6,487 bases of DNA from Deltaproteobacteria bacterium (GCA_023489025.1 JAMDCN010000162.1:1-6487), one strand, 5' to 3'; positions 1 to 5,341 are shown, counted from the first letter of the stretch. A program made the numbers and translations. The notes: generated by a model not told the origin, from the sequence alone.

Positions 1-273
1 GTTCTCCCAGAATTTCAGCAGCAAAAGCGGTTCCTCGAGCACCTGTCCGGGAAAATAGGCGAGGACCGAGTACACGTGAGCGACAAGAAATCCCGCGAAC
101 AGGGCGTAAAAGATGAGGTCCGCGCACACATCCCGATCCAGCTTCCTGGACTCGCAACGCATGAGGGCCAGCTTCGAGCCGACGATTACCGCTATCGCGA
201 CCAGGATCCCGAAGGCGTGGATCGTTAGCGGCCCGAATAAGTGGACCGAAGGTTGCTGGAAATAAGGGATCAA
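1..273 (-). CDS. lgt: Prolipoprotein diacylglyceryl transferase, N-terminal part (cut by window edge)
   Basis: Lgt transfers the diacylglyceryl group of phosphatidylglycerol to the lipobox cysteine of prolipoproteins at the inner membrane, the first step of lipoprotein maturation. Only the first 91 residues are present; the family is usually about 260-290 residues, and the rest lies left of position 1. The translation opens MIPYFQQPSVHLFGPLTIHAFG, followed by a hydrophobic stretch (about residues 18-38), a charged loop (RCESRKLDRD) and a second hydrophobic segment (about 53-70). The 'GPLTIHAFGILVA' block matches the conserved Lgt N-terminus, where other families have an xxYG motif. The start is a TTG at 273-271: an in-frame TAG lies 27 bases upstream and no other usable start lies between. 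Only a weak GGTGA-like sequence precedes it. The gene lies 69 bp downstream of the methyltransferase stop on the same strand, so read-through from the metal operon is possible, but the function is housekeeping. Confidence 0.88.
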   Translation of the reverse strand, partial: MIPYFQQPSVHLFGPLTIHAFGILVAIAVIVGSKLALMRCESRKLDRDVCADLIFYALFAGFLVAHVYSVLAYFPGQVLEEPLLLLKFWEN

Positions 274-275
274 AT

Positions 276-293
276 CACCGTAAGCGGCCGGTG
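276..293 (-). promoter_or_regulatory. Short inverted repeat directly upstream of lgt start
   Basis: CACCG (276-280) and CGGTG (289-293) form a 5-bp inverted repeat with an 8-nt loop, ending two bases before the lgt TTG. In the lgt mRNA the start-proximal arm would contain the only SD-like sequence, so a hairpin could limit initiation. Five base pairs is near what chance gives in GC-rich DNA. This is an observation, not a supported regulatory element. Confidence 0.15.
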
Positions 294-311
294 GGATCTA
301 TGCCTGGATAC

Positions 312-330
312 GATGCTTCTACGAAGCATC
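312..330. repeat. Perfect 8-bp hairpin between methyltransferase gene and lgt
   Basis: GATGCTTC (312-319) and GAAGCATC (323-330) are perfect reverse complements separated by three bases (TAC). The hairpin lies in the 69-bp gap between the methyltransferase stop (343) and the lgt start (273). No T-run follows on either strand, so it is not a classical intrinsic terminator. It could be a 3'-end stabilising stem for the operon mRNA, a weak or Rho-assisted end, or a protein site upstream of lgt. Confidence 0.4.
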
Positions 331-342
331 CGGTCACGTCCC

Positions 343-1113
343 TCAGGTTTTCCCGGGATCCTGCTTTGTCGGACGCTTGGGAGCAGGCTTTGCTGGTTCG
401 CCTCCAGGAGTTTCTTTTTCACTTCCTCGAGGCGCTTCGTCGGGCAATGATCCTTCTCTTTTCCTCAGGATAACAGCGAAGAGTTCCCTGGGGAGGCTTC
501 CCTCTTGCATTCGGTTGACTTCAAGGACGTCGTATCCGCGGGAGAGGCTTTGGATCATCTCTTGGCTAAAGAAATGGACGACGAACCCCCCGATCTCGTA
601 CATGTCTTCGGACCTGTGGATGCCGGTCCGGAAATGCTTGTCGAAGGTGTTCCTCACGGAGTAGAGCGCAAGCCCGCCTGGGCGCAACACCCGGCGGATC
701 TCGGCGACGAGGAACTTCAGTTCCTCGGTAGATAACTCCATGCAGAGCAGCATGTGGGAGTAGCAGGCGTCGAAGGAACCGTCGGGAAAGGGAAGTGCAA
801 CCCTCACGTCGAACACATGCCTTGCGACGTGCGGGGACACCCCGATCTCGTCCCCCCGGGCGGCAAGAATTCCGAACGCCTCCTCGGAATAATCCAGCGC
901 CGTCACCTCGAATCCCTTTCGGGCGAAAAGAAGGGTATCCCGACCATGGCCACACCCCAGTTCCAGGACGGTCCGCACACCCTCCCGGCTGAAAACGGCC
1001 ACGGCCGCCGCCGCAAATTTGCTTGCTTCCTCCCCGAAGAACGACGGATTGTTGGAATAAGTCTTTTCCCAATGCCTTTTCTGATCCGTACTCGATTCGC
1101 CGCGATCCGTCAT
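343..1113 (-). CDS. Class I SAM-dependent methyltransferase
   Basis: This 256-residue protein carries a Rossmann-type methyltransferase domain. Motif I is VLELGCGHGRDT (residues 49-60), the SAM-binding glycine loop. The acidic end of strand 2 is VTALDYS (D74), and post-motif I residues run FDVRVALPFPDGSFDACYSH (101-120). RRVLRPGG (140-147) is the usual motif before strand 5. The N-terminal RHWEKTYSNNPSFFGEEASKFA (13-34) resembles the lead-in of TehB-like/Methyltransf_11-type enzymes. The last ~35 residues form a Pro/Lys/Glu-rich, probably disordered tail. ATG at 1113 is preceded by GGGGGAG at good spacing; longer in-frame versions would run into the SHOCT gene. It is the last gene of the operon, 26 bp after the SHOCT gene. 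The methyl acceptor is unknown. Because the operon has a metal-type repressor, metalloid methylation is conceivable, but no ArsM-like cysteine signature is evident. Confidence 0.85.
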   Translation of the reverse strand: MTDRGESSTDQKRHWEKTYSNNPSFFGEEASKFAAAAVAVFSREGVRTVLELGCGHGRDTLLFARKGFEVTALDYSEEAFGILAARGDEIGVSPHVARHVFDVRVALPFPDGSFDACYSHMLLCMELSTEELKFLVAEIRRVLRPGGLALYSVRNTFDKHFRTGIHRSEDMYEIGGFVVHFFSQEMIQSLSRGYDVLEVNRMQEGSLPRELFAVILRKREGSLPDEAPRGSEKETPGGEPAKPAPKRPTKQDPGKT

Positions 1114-1139
1114 TGGCGCTCCCCCCGGCTTTGGTTCCT

Positions 1140-1526
1140 TCAGCGACCGGTTCCGCCGTTCTCCGTGACGTCCTTCTTCATCCGTTCGAACTCCTCCCGG
1201 CTGATCTCCCCCTTGGCATATCGGATCTTGAGAATCTCCAGAGGGGATTGTTCCCCGGCGGTCCTGCCGCCGACCGGTCCTCCACCGGGGAAGATCCGGG
1301 TGAAAACGAAGTAGATCACAAACAGGAAGACAATCAGCCCTAGGACAGGAAAAATCCACATACCCCAGCCCCAGAACATCCACGGCATCATCGGCATCAC
1401 CCCCGTATTCGGTGTGGAAGGAAATGGATAGCGTCCCGCGAACATGACCTCCCATGCGATGCCGATGACGACCAACAGGATTACCGCTGTCACCAGGACC
1501 GCGAAGCTGCTCCGGAAATCTCTCAG
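1140..1526 (-). CDS. SHOCT-domain membrane protein, likely CTG start
   Basis: This small membrane protein has two hydrophobic segments (about residues 8-27 and 56-79 of 128), an aromatic- and Met-rich linker (MPMMPWMFWGWGMW), a Gly/Pro hinge and a C-terminal SHOCT domain (about 94-119, PLEILKIRYAKGEISREEFERM). SHOCT modules are short helical C-terminal domains, often on membrane proteins and thought to mediate oligomerisation or contacts; they give no specific function. The gene lies 28 bp after the ATPase stop and 26 bp before the methyltransferase, so it belongs to the operon. I place the start at a CTG (1526-1524), because a strong AAGGAGG (1534-1540) sits exactly 7 nt before it and the added residues (RDFRSSFAVLV) complete the first membrane helix. 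The next ordinary start, GTG at 1493, has no SD and would cut into that helix. There is no in-frame ATG between them. Confidence 0.8.
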   Translation of the reverse strand: MRDFRSSFAVLVTAVILLVVIGIAWEVMFAGRYPFPSTPNTGVMPMMPWMFWGWGMWIFPVLGLIVFLFVIYFVFTRIFPGGGPVGGRTAGEQSPLEILKIRYAKGEISREEFERMKKDVTENGGTGR

Positions 1527-1533
1527 CGTCGTC

Positions 1534-1540
1534 CCTCCTT
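1534..1540 (-). promoter_or_regulatory. Strong Shine-Dalgarno deciding the CTG start
   Basis: The complement of CCTCCTT reads AAGGAGG, a near-perfect anti-SD match. It lies in the gap between the ATPase stop (1555) and the SHOCT reading frame. Seven bases downstream is CTG (1526-1524). The nearest GTG start is about 40 bases away and the first ATG is further still, so this SD argues for initiation at CTG. Confidence 0.7.
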
Positions 1541-1554
1541 GTCCGGGCGAGTTC

Positions 1555-2235
1555 CTAACCCGCCGTCGGAACTATCTTTCCGTCCTTGATCCGGATGATC
1601 CGGTCCGCGCGGGCGGCCACGGTGTCGGAATGGGTAACGACGAGGATCGTCTTGCCCTGCCGGTGCAACCCTCCGATCAGGTCCAAGAGGTCCGCCTCGG
1701 ACCTGCTGTCGAGGTTCCCCGTGGGCTCGTCCATCATGAGGATGTCCGGGCTGTTAGCCAGCGCCCGGGCTACGGCCACCCGCTGGCGCTGGCCGCCGGA
1801 GATCTGGTTGGGTCTCGCCTCCATCTTGTCCAGAAGACCCAGGGACGCAAGGAGCCCTACGGCGCGTTCCTTCTGCTCCCGGTCCGGCACGCCCGCCAGC
1901 ATCGACGCGATCTGAACGTTTTCGAGGACCGAGAGGACCGGGATCAGGTTGAAGAACTGGAACACGAATCCGATCGTGCGGTTCCGGAATTCGGCCAATT
2001 TTTCCGGCGTCATTCCCGCCAGGCTGCTGCCGTTCACGAACACGTCGCCGGAGGTGGGAATGTCCAGCCCCCCGAGCAGGTGCAGGAGGGTGCTTTTTCC
2101 GTGCCCGGAAGGTCCCATGATGCAGGAGAAACTGCGGCTCTCGACCGAGAGGTCGATGTCTTCGAGCGCGGCGGTACGGTACCCGTTGTCGTACACCTTG
2201 CTCAACTTATCCGTCCTGATGATGACGTCATTCAT
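1555..2235 (-). CDS. ABC transporter ATP-binding protein, LolD/MacB type
   Basis: This is the cytoplasmic ATPase of a type VII (MacB/LolCDE/FtsE-like) ABC system, 226 residues, the normal size for the family. It has Walker A GPSGHGKST (41-49, K47), Q-loop Q93 in FVFQFFNLIPVLS, signature ISGGQRQRVAVARAL (145-159), Walker B ILMMDEPTG (165-173, E170), D-loop NLDS (174-177) and switch histidine H202 in VVTHS. All catalytic elements are intact. The histidine in the Walker A loop (SGHGKS rather than SGSGKS) is a mild variant. ATG at 2235 overlaps the permease stop by 8 bp and has GGAGG 9 nt upstream, so the two are probably translationally coupled. In this family the ATPase drives conformational changes in the periplasmic domain of the permease (mechanotransmission), not import through a channel. 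The substrate is not readable from the sequence. Confidence 0.93.
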   Translation of the reverse strand: MNDVIIRTDKLSKVYDNGYRTAALEDIDLSVESRSFSCIMGPSGHGKSTLLHLLGGLDIPTSGDVFVNGSSLAGMTPEKLAEFRNRTIGFVFQFFNLIPVLSVLENVQIASMLAGVPDREQKERAVGLLASLGLLDKMEARPNQISGGQRQRVAVARALANSPDILMMDEPTGNLDSRSEADLLDLIGGLHRQGKTILVVTHSDTVAARADRIIRIKDGKIVPTAG

Positions 2236-3385
2236 AGCTGATCGCCTCCACGGGACTTAAGCGAGACGCCTTCCAGGCGGGATAGATTCCGGAAAGAACC
2301 GATACGGCCAGCGAAAAGGCAAGCGCCTCGACGGTGATGAGCGGATCGAAGAGACGCACCGTCTGCTCGCTCCCCAGGAACGCGGTGAACTCGTTTTGGG
2401 AGATGTAAGGGGCGGCGGCGTAGGAGAAGAGGAATCCGACGACCACCCCGAGGACGCCCCCCGCGATACCATAGAAACCTGACTCCGCCAGAAAAAGGGA
2501 GAAGATCGTCCTCCTCTTCGCCCCGATCGCCTGGAGGATCCCGATTTCCCGCCTTCTCTCGTGGATGGCGGTCATCATCGTGTTGATGATGCCGAAGCAG
2601 GAGGCCAGGATCGCCACCGCCGCGATGAGCTGCAGGGCGTTCCCCACGGCCCCCACAATCCCCAATACGGATTTCAGCAACTGCTTGTCCGAAACCACCG
2701 CCACGTTGGCCGTCTCCTGGATTTCGAGGATGTACTTGTCGATTTGCGAGATGTCGTCCACCTTGACGGAAACGAACGAGACCTTGTCCCCGACGCCGTA
2801 GAGGGCCTGCGCGACAGGAAGGTCGAGGTAAACGGCGAGATCGTCCCGGTTTCCGACCTCGGCCAGGATCCCCCGGATCCGGAAATCCTTCCTGCGGATG
2901 GAGACGACGTCGTCCATGGAAAGGTCGAACTGTTTGGCAATCCCGTGTCCAACGACCACACCGCTCTCGTCGAGCCGATACTCCCCCTTCTCAATTTCCC
3001 ACTTCTTGTACTCCTTCATTTCACGGGGAAGGATGCCGACGACGGGAACCGGCTGGTTCTGGATGGCGGTCCGCTGCGTGAGGTAGGGGAGGGCCTGGAT
3101 CCCCTTGATGGAGGCGATCTTCTTGACGTCCGCGCCGGGGATCGCTTCGGGCAGGGTCTCTCCCGTGAGGACGGAGATTTGCTCATAGGCGCACCACCCC
3201 TTCGGGGTGACCACTAGGTGAGCGCCCAGGACGTCGGCCTGCTTGCGCACCTCTTTCTCAAGTCCCGTCCCGAGGGAGAGAAGCGTCACCAGGGAGGCGA
3301 TGCCGACGGTGATCCCGAGCAGAGTGAAGGCGAAGCGGCTCCTGCGGCGGGTGATATTCCGGAGGACGAGCGTCGCGGGTTTCAT
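2228..3385 (-). CDS. FtsX/MacB-like ABC transporter permease
   Basis: This 385-residue inner-membrane permease has the MacB/LolC/FtsX layout: one helix near the N-terminus (about 18-40), a large periplasmic MacB_PCD-like domain (about 41-240), then three helices (about 243-268, 295-321, 350-370). The N-terminal LRNITRRRSRFAFTLLGI and the cytoplasmic loop REIGILQAIGAKRRTI (279-294) are typical of the family and contact the ATPase. The C-terminal YPAWKASRLSPVEAISYE is the standard ending. C65, in TPKGWCAYE just after the first helix, is the only periplasmic cysteine. ATG at 3385 overlaps the preceding stop in an ATGA arrangement, and the stop overlaps the ATPase start. No MacA-type adaptor and no second permease accompany it, so it probably works as a homodimer with the ATPase and perhaps the OB-fold protein. 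What it moves or extracts is unknown. Confidence 0.9.
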   Translation of the reverse strand: MKPATLVLRNITRRRSRFAFTLLGITVGIASLVTLLSLGTGLEKEVRKQADVLGAHLVVTPKGWCAYEQISVLTGETLPEAIPGADVKKIASIKGIQALPYLTQRTAIQNQPVPVVGILPREMKEYKKWEIEKGEYRLDESGVVVGHGIAKQFDLSMDDVVSIRRKDFRIRGILAEVGNRDDLAVYLDLPVAQALYGVGDKVSFVSVKVDDISQIDKYILEIQETANVAVVSDKQLLKSVLGIVGAVGNALQLIAAVAILASCFGIINTMMTAIHERRREIGILQAIGAKRRTIFSLFLAESGFYGIAGGVLGVVVGFLFSYAAAPYISQNEFTAFLGSEQTVRLFDPLITVEALAFSLAVSVLSGIYPAWKASRLSPVEAISYE

Positions 3386-3771
3386 TTCACCCTGACCGCC
3401 TTGGCGCGGAGGATGTATCCGCCCTTTCCTCCCGGGTTCTTCTCGATGCTGCCCGTAATCTCGACGACGTTCGTCCTCTCGGGGAGTTTCCCGTTATAGA
3501 GCACGGTGACCCACACGGGCGAGCAGTCCACGATCCGGCAGGCCCGGTATTCCCGGTAGTCGACGATGTGGAACATCTTTTTTCCCGGCTCCACGGACAT
3601 GACCCCCCCACGGACCGTGATGTCTCCCTTGTAGGCATAAGGGTCGGAGGCGAGGTTGAACACGTCCACCCCTTCCGCCTTCGGGAAGGTTGTAAACCCC
3701 GAAGAGACGACGGGAAAGATCGCAAGGAGGAGTAACGCGGGAAGCAGGGCGATGAGGAACGAGCGTTTCAC
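3382..3771 (-). CDS. Small exported OB-fold-like protein of the ABC operon
   Basis: This 129-residue protein has a clear signal peptide: basic MKRS, hydrophobic core 5-22, probable cleavage near 24-25 (VSSG). The mature part looks all-beta. It has YKGDITVRGGV (47-57), MFHIVDYREYRACRIVDCSPVWVTVLYNG (66-94) and NVVEITGSIEK...YILRAKAVRVK (101-129). The strand order and the '..VTVLYNGKLPE..VVEITG..' pattern resemble OB-fold periplasmic proteins (CcmE-like or tRNA_anti-like), but I do not recognise a named family. Cysteines C78 and C83 are the only ones and would be periplasmic, so they could form a disulfide or a metal site. GTG at 3771 is chosen because AAGGAGA lies 5 nt upstream. It follows arsR by 24 bp and overlaps the permease start by 4 bp, so it is probably the exported partner of the ABC permease. 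The role is inferred from context only. Confidence 0.8.
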   Translation of the reverse strand: MKRSFLIALLPALLLLAIFPVVSSGFTTFPKAEGVDVFNLASDPYAYKGDITVRGGVMSVEPGKKMFHIVDYREYRACRIVDCSPVWVTVLYNGKLPERTNVVEITGSIEKNPGGKGGYILRAKAVRVK

Positions 3772-3795
3772 TGCAGTCTCCTTATGCGGCGGGAA

Positions 3796-4167
3796 TCAGT
3801 TTTTGCTTCGTTTCTGTCCGGCGATGAACTGGGTGTCGTTCCGGATGGCGTTGTACAAGTTCGGCGAGACCAGGGAGTAGTAGGCCATTTTTCCGTCCGT
3901 CCGAAAGCGGACGATGTTCCCCAGGCGCAGCAGCTTCAGTTGCTGGCTGGTGGCCGGGATGCTCAGTCCAATAGCGTTGGCGATGTCGCAGACGCAGAGT
4001 TCCCCCTTCTCCAGGGTAAAAATGACCTTCAGCCGCATGGCATTGCCGAGCAGCTTGTAGATCTCGGCGAGCGCCTCGAAATCCTCCTTGGCGATCCTCG
4101 CCTTCACCGAAGAGACCAGTTTTTCATTGAAGCAGATCTCCCGGCATACGGTTTCGTTCCGAGGCAT
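3796..4167 (-). CDS. ArsR/SmtB-family metal-responsive repressor, CadC-like
   Basis: A 123-residue winged-helix repressor. The core is ALAEIYKLLGNAMRLKVIFTLEKGELCVCDIANAIGLS (32-69), then recognition helix SIPATSQQLKLLRLG (69-83) and wing IVRFRTDGKMAYYSL (85-99). It has the ELCVCD metal motif (C58, C60) and an N-terminal pair C8 and C12. This is the four-cysteine arrangement known from CadC (alpha-3N site: two N-terminal cysteines plus the CxC), a site that binds soft metals such as Cd(II), Pb(II), Bi(III) or Zn(II). No alpha-5 D/H...H/E site is seen at the C-terminus. Such proteins repress their own operon and release DNA on metal binding. ATG at 4167 has AGGGAGG upstream. It is the first gene of the minus-strand operon and faces the efflux permease gene, so control of both is likely. 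The inducing ion is not determined by the sequence. Confidence 0.92.
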   Translation of the reverse strand: MPRNETVCREICFNEKLVSSVKARIAKEDFEALAEIYKLLGNAMRLKVIFTLEKGELCVCDIANAIGLSIPATSQQLKLLRLGNIVRFRTDGKMAYYSLVSPNLYNAIRNDTQFIAGQKRSKN

Positions 4168-4186
4168 GTTCGCCCTCCCTGTTGAT

Positions 4187-4216
4187 TTGCCATTTCCGAA
4201 AATACTAAATTATATT
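4187..4216 (+). promoter_or_regulatory. Predicted sigma70 promoter of the efflux permease gene
   Basis: TTGCCA (4187-4192, 5/6 to the -35 consensus) and TATATT (4211-4216, 5/6 to the -10) are separated by 18 bp. The expected transcription start is near 4222-4224, about 25 bases before the ATG at 4249. The -10 lies inside the spacer of the opposing promoter, so one bound repressor could block both. No strong 12-2-12 palindrome is visible; the AT-rich segment 4207-4220 is only weakly symmetric. Confidence 0.55.
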
Positions 4217-4227
4217 ATCTTCGTCAA
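4199..4227 (-). promoter_or_regulatory. Predicted sigma70 promoter of the arsR-ABC operon
   Basis: On the minus strand TTGACG (4227-4222, 5/6) is followed after exactly 17 bp by TATTTT (4204-4199, 4/6). The expected transcription start is near 4192, leaving a leader of about 25 bases before the arsR ATG at 4167. The element interleaves with the plus-strand promoter for the permease. This arrangement fits autoregulation by the ArsR-family protein. Confidence 0.55.
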
Positions 4228-4236
4228 GGGGTGCAC

Positions 4237-4243
4237 GGGAGGG
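4237..4243 (+). promoter_or_regulatory. Shine-Dalgarno deciding the permease start
   Basis: GGGAGGG lies 5-6 nt before ATG 4249. It falls inside the longer frame that would begin at GTG 4231, and that GTG has only an AAGGG directly before it at too short a spacing. The ATG is therefore the better start. Confidence 0.6.
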
Positions 4244-4248
4244 CAGGC

Positions 4249-5214
4249 ATGCATTTCCAGGCTTTTGCCGGCAGAACGATCGAAACGGCGAACGAGTTCC
4301 TGGCGCTAACGTGGAAGGTCCTTCCCTTCTTCCTGATCGGGGCGATCGCGGGCGCGGCACTTCAAGCGGCGCTGTTGCGGAAGTGGTCCGAGCGGATTCT
4401 CGGCGGGCGGGGAATCCGGCCGCTCCTTGCGGCGATATGCGCCGCCGCGCTATTGCCCGGCTGCTCCTGCGCGACAATGCCCATGGCGGCGGGCATCAAG
4501 GACTCCGGCGCTCCACGGATCGGCACCGTCGCCGCCTTCATCTTCATATCCCCTCTGTTAAGCCCGGTCACTGTCGCGCTTACGTGGACGATGCTCGGCT
4601 GGAGGATGACCGCGGCCCGGATTGCGGCGTCCTTCGCTGGAAGCATCGGGCTCGGCCTGATCATCAATCGCTTCGAAGGATGGTTTGCCGCCGGCCCCTC
4701 GACGAGCGCCGACACGGTTCCGCCCGGAAGCGCCGATCCGGTGTGCGAAACGGCATCCTGCGGGGATGCCGCCGATGCCTGCGCGCAGGCAAGCGCTGTC
4801 TCCATCAGCAAAGGATTCGTAGGAAGTCTCGTTGTTATTCTCCGGAGCATAACGCCGTACTTTCTTCTCGGGATGCTGATCGCCGCCGCGCTGTCGGCGC
4901 TCCTGCCGGAGGATGCGATCCCCGGATTCCTGGGCGGGTCTTCCGGGTTCTGGGCCTACATCCTGGCCGCGCTGGTCGGGATTCCCCTCTACGTCTGCGA
5001 GGGGGAGGAGGTTCCCATAACCTATGCGCTCGTTGCGCGGGGCTTGGGCCCCGGGCCGGCCCTGACCTTCCTGCTCGGCTCCGTTGGCACGTGCGTTCCG
5101 ACGATGCTCATGTCGAGAAACATCATCGGTCGGCGGGCGACGACGTTCTACATTGCCTTCTGGTTCGTCTTCGCGATCGGCGCGGGTATCCTGTTACAGG
5201 CCTTCCTTGCCTGA
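4249..5214 (+). CDS. SO_0444/ArsP-like metal(loid) efflux permease
   Basis: An inner-membrane permease of 321 residues in the DUF318/ArsP_1 superfamily, closest in pattern to the SO_0444 Cu/Zn efflux group. The protein has two similar halves. The first half carries LLPGCSCATMPMA (68-80) and FISPLLSPVTVALTWTML (99-116). The second carries GIPLYVCEGEEVPITYAL (244-261) and GSVGTCVPTMLMSRNII (277-293). Hydrophobic helices fill about 18-43, 58-80, 92-140, 190-220, 234-262 and 270-319. A hydrophilic loop (about 145-185) between the halves holds C166, C171 and C178. Conserved CSC and CE motifs in the membrane are the likely metal-coordinating residues. ATG at 4249 is chosen over GTG at 4231 because GGAGG (4238-4242) lies 6 nt before it. 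It is transcribed divergently from arsR, so it probably exports the ion that the repressor senses. Whether that is Cu, Zn or an arsenical is open. Confidence 0.87.
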   Translation: MHFQAFAGRTIETANEFLALTWKVLPFFLIGAIAGAALQAALLRKWSERILGGRGIRPLLAAICAAALLPGCSCATMPMAAGIKDSGAPRIGTVAAFIFISPLLSPVTVALTWTMLGWRMTAARIAASFAGSIGLGLIINRFEGWFAAGPSTSADTVPPGSADPVCETASCGDAADACAQASAVSISKGFVGSLVVILRSITPYFLLGMLIAAALSALLPEDAIPGFLGGSSGFWAYILAALVGIPLYVCEGEEVPITYALVARGLGPGPALTFLLGSVGTCVPTMLMSRNIIGRRATTFYIAFWFVFAIGAGILLQAFLA

Positions 5215-5281
5215 GCTTGGAGGAGAAAGACCGCAGATGGATCGGATATATTTTGTTTTATTACTGTCCTTCCGGTGAAAC

Positions 5282-5310
5282 TTGACATCCGGTATTTTCT
5301 TACCTAAGAT
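5282..5310 (+). promoter_or_regulatory. Predicted sigma70 promoter of the TA module
   Basis: A perfect TTGACA (5282-5287), a 17-bp spacer and TAAGAT (5305-5310, 4/6 to the -10 consensus) give an expected start near 5317, about 25 bases before the antitoxin ATG. It is the strongest promoter match in the window. The gap 5215-5281 after the permease gene holds no clear terminator hairpin; it is AT-rich with a T-rich patch around 5247-5263. Confidence 0.6.
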
Positions 5311-5338
5311 GCAAGTAAGGATATATTATGAGGTAATA
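5299..5338 (+). promoter_or_regulatory. Two inverted repeats at the TA promoter, candidate antitoxin operator
   Basis: CTTAC (5299-5303) and GTAAG (5315-5319) are an inverted repeat spanning the -10 and the expected start site. A second one, TATTA (5324-5328) and TAATA (5334-5338), overlaps the SD of the antitoxin gene. AbrB/MazE-fold antitoxins usually repress their own operon by binding such repeats as dimers. Five-base arms in AT-rich DNA are weak evidence alone; the position is what supports the call. Confidence 0.4.
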
Positions 5339-5341
5339 AAT

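Noticed and set aside
312..330. Intrinsic terminator of the minus-strand operon
   Set aside because: The stem is perfect but there is no T-run on the downstream side, so it was kept only as a hairpin.
343..1113. Arsenite methyltransferase (ArsM) as a specific name
   Set aside because: The fold fits but the cysteine pattern of ArsM is not evident, so only a general methyltransferase call is justified.
1114..1455. N-terminal extension of the methyltransferase up to position 1455
   Set aside because: It would overlap the SHOCT gene almost entirely, has no matching domain, and ATG 1113 has a strong GGGGGAG upstream.
1444..2241. Long plus-strand open frame (about 265 codons) antisense to the ATPase gene
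   Set aside because: It mirrors the reading frame of a clear ABC ATPase in GC-rich DNA, has no recognisable domain and no SD, and its composition is that of an antisense shadow.
4231..4248. GTG start six codons upstream for the efflux permease
   Set aside because: The clear SD lies between this GTG and the ATG at 4249, so the ATG is favoured; the GTG cannot be fully excluded.
4311..5285. Plus-strand open frame overlapping the permease gene in another frame
   Set aside because: The translation is Arg/Gly-rich without membrane segments, while the other frame gives a complete permease with conserved CSC and CE motifs.
5282..5341. Upstream TTG start for the antitoxin
   Set aside because: It coincides with a perfect -35 box, and ATG 5342 has its own SD and gives the standard AbrB-domain N-terminus.
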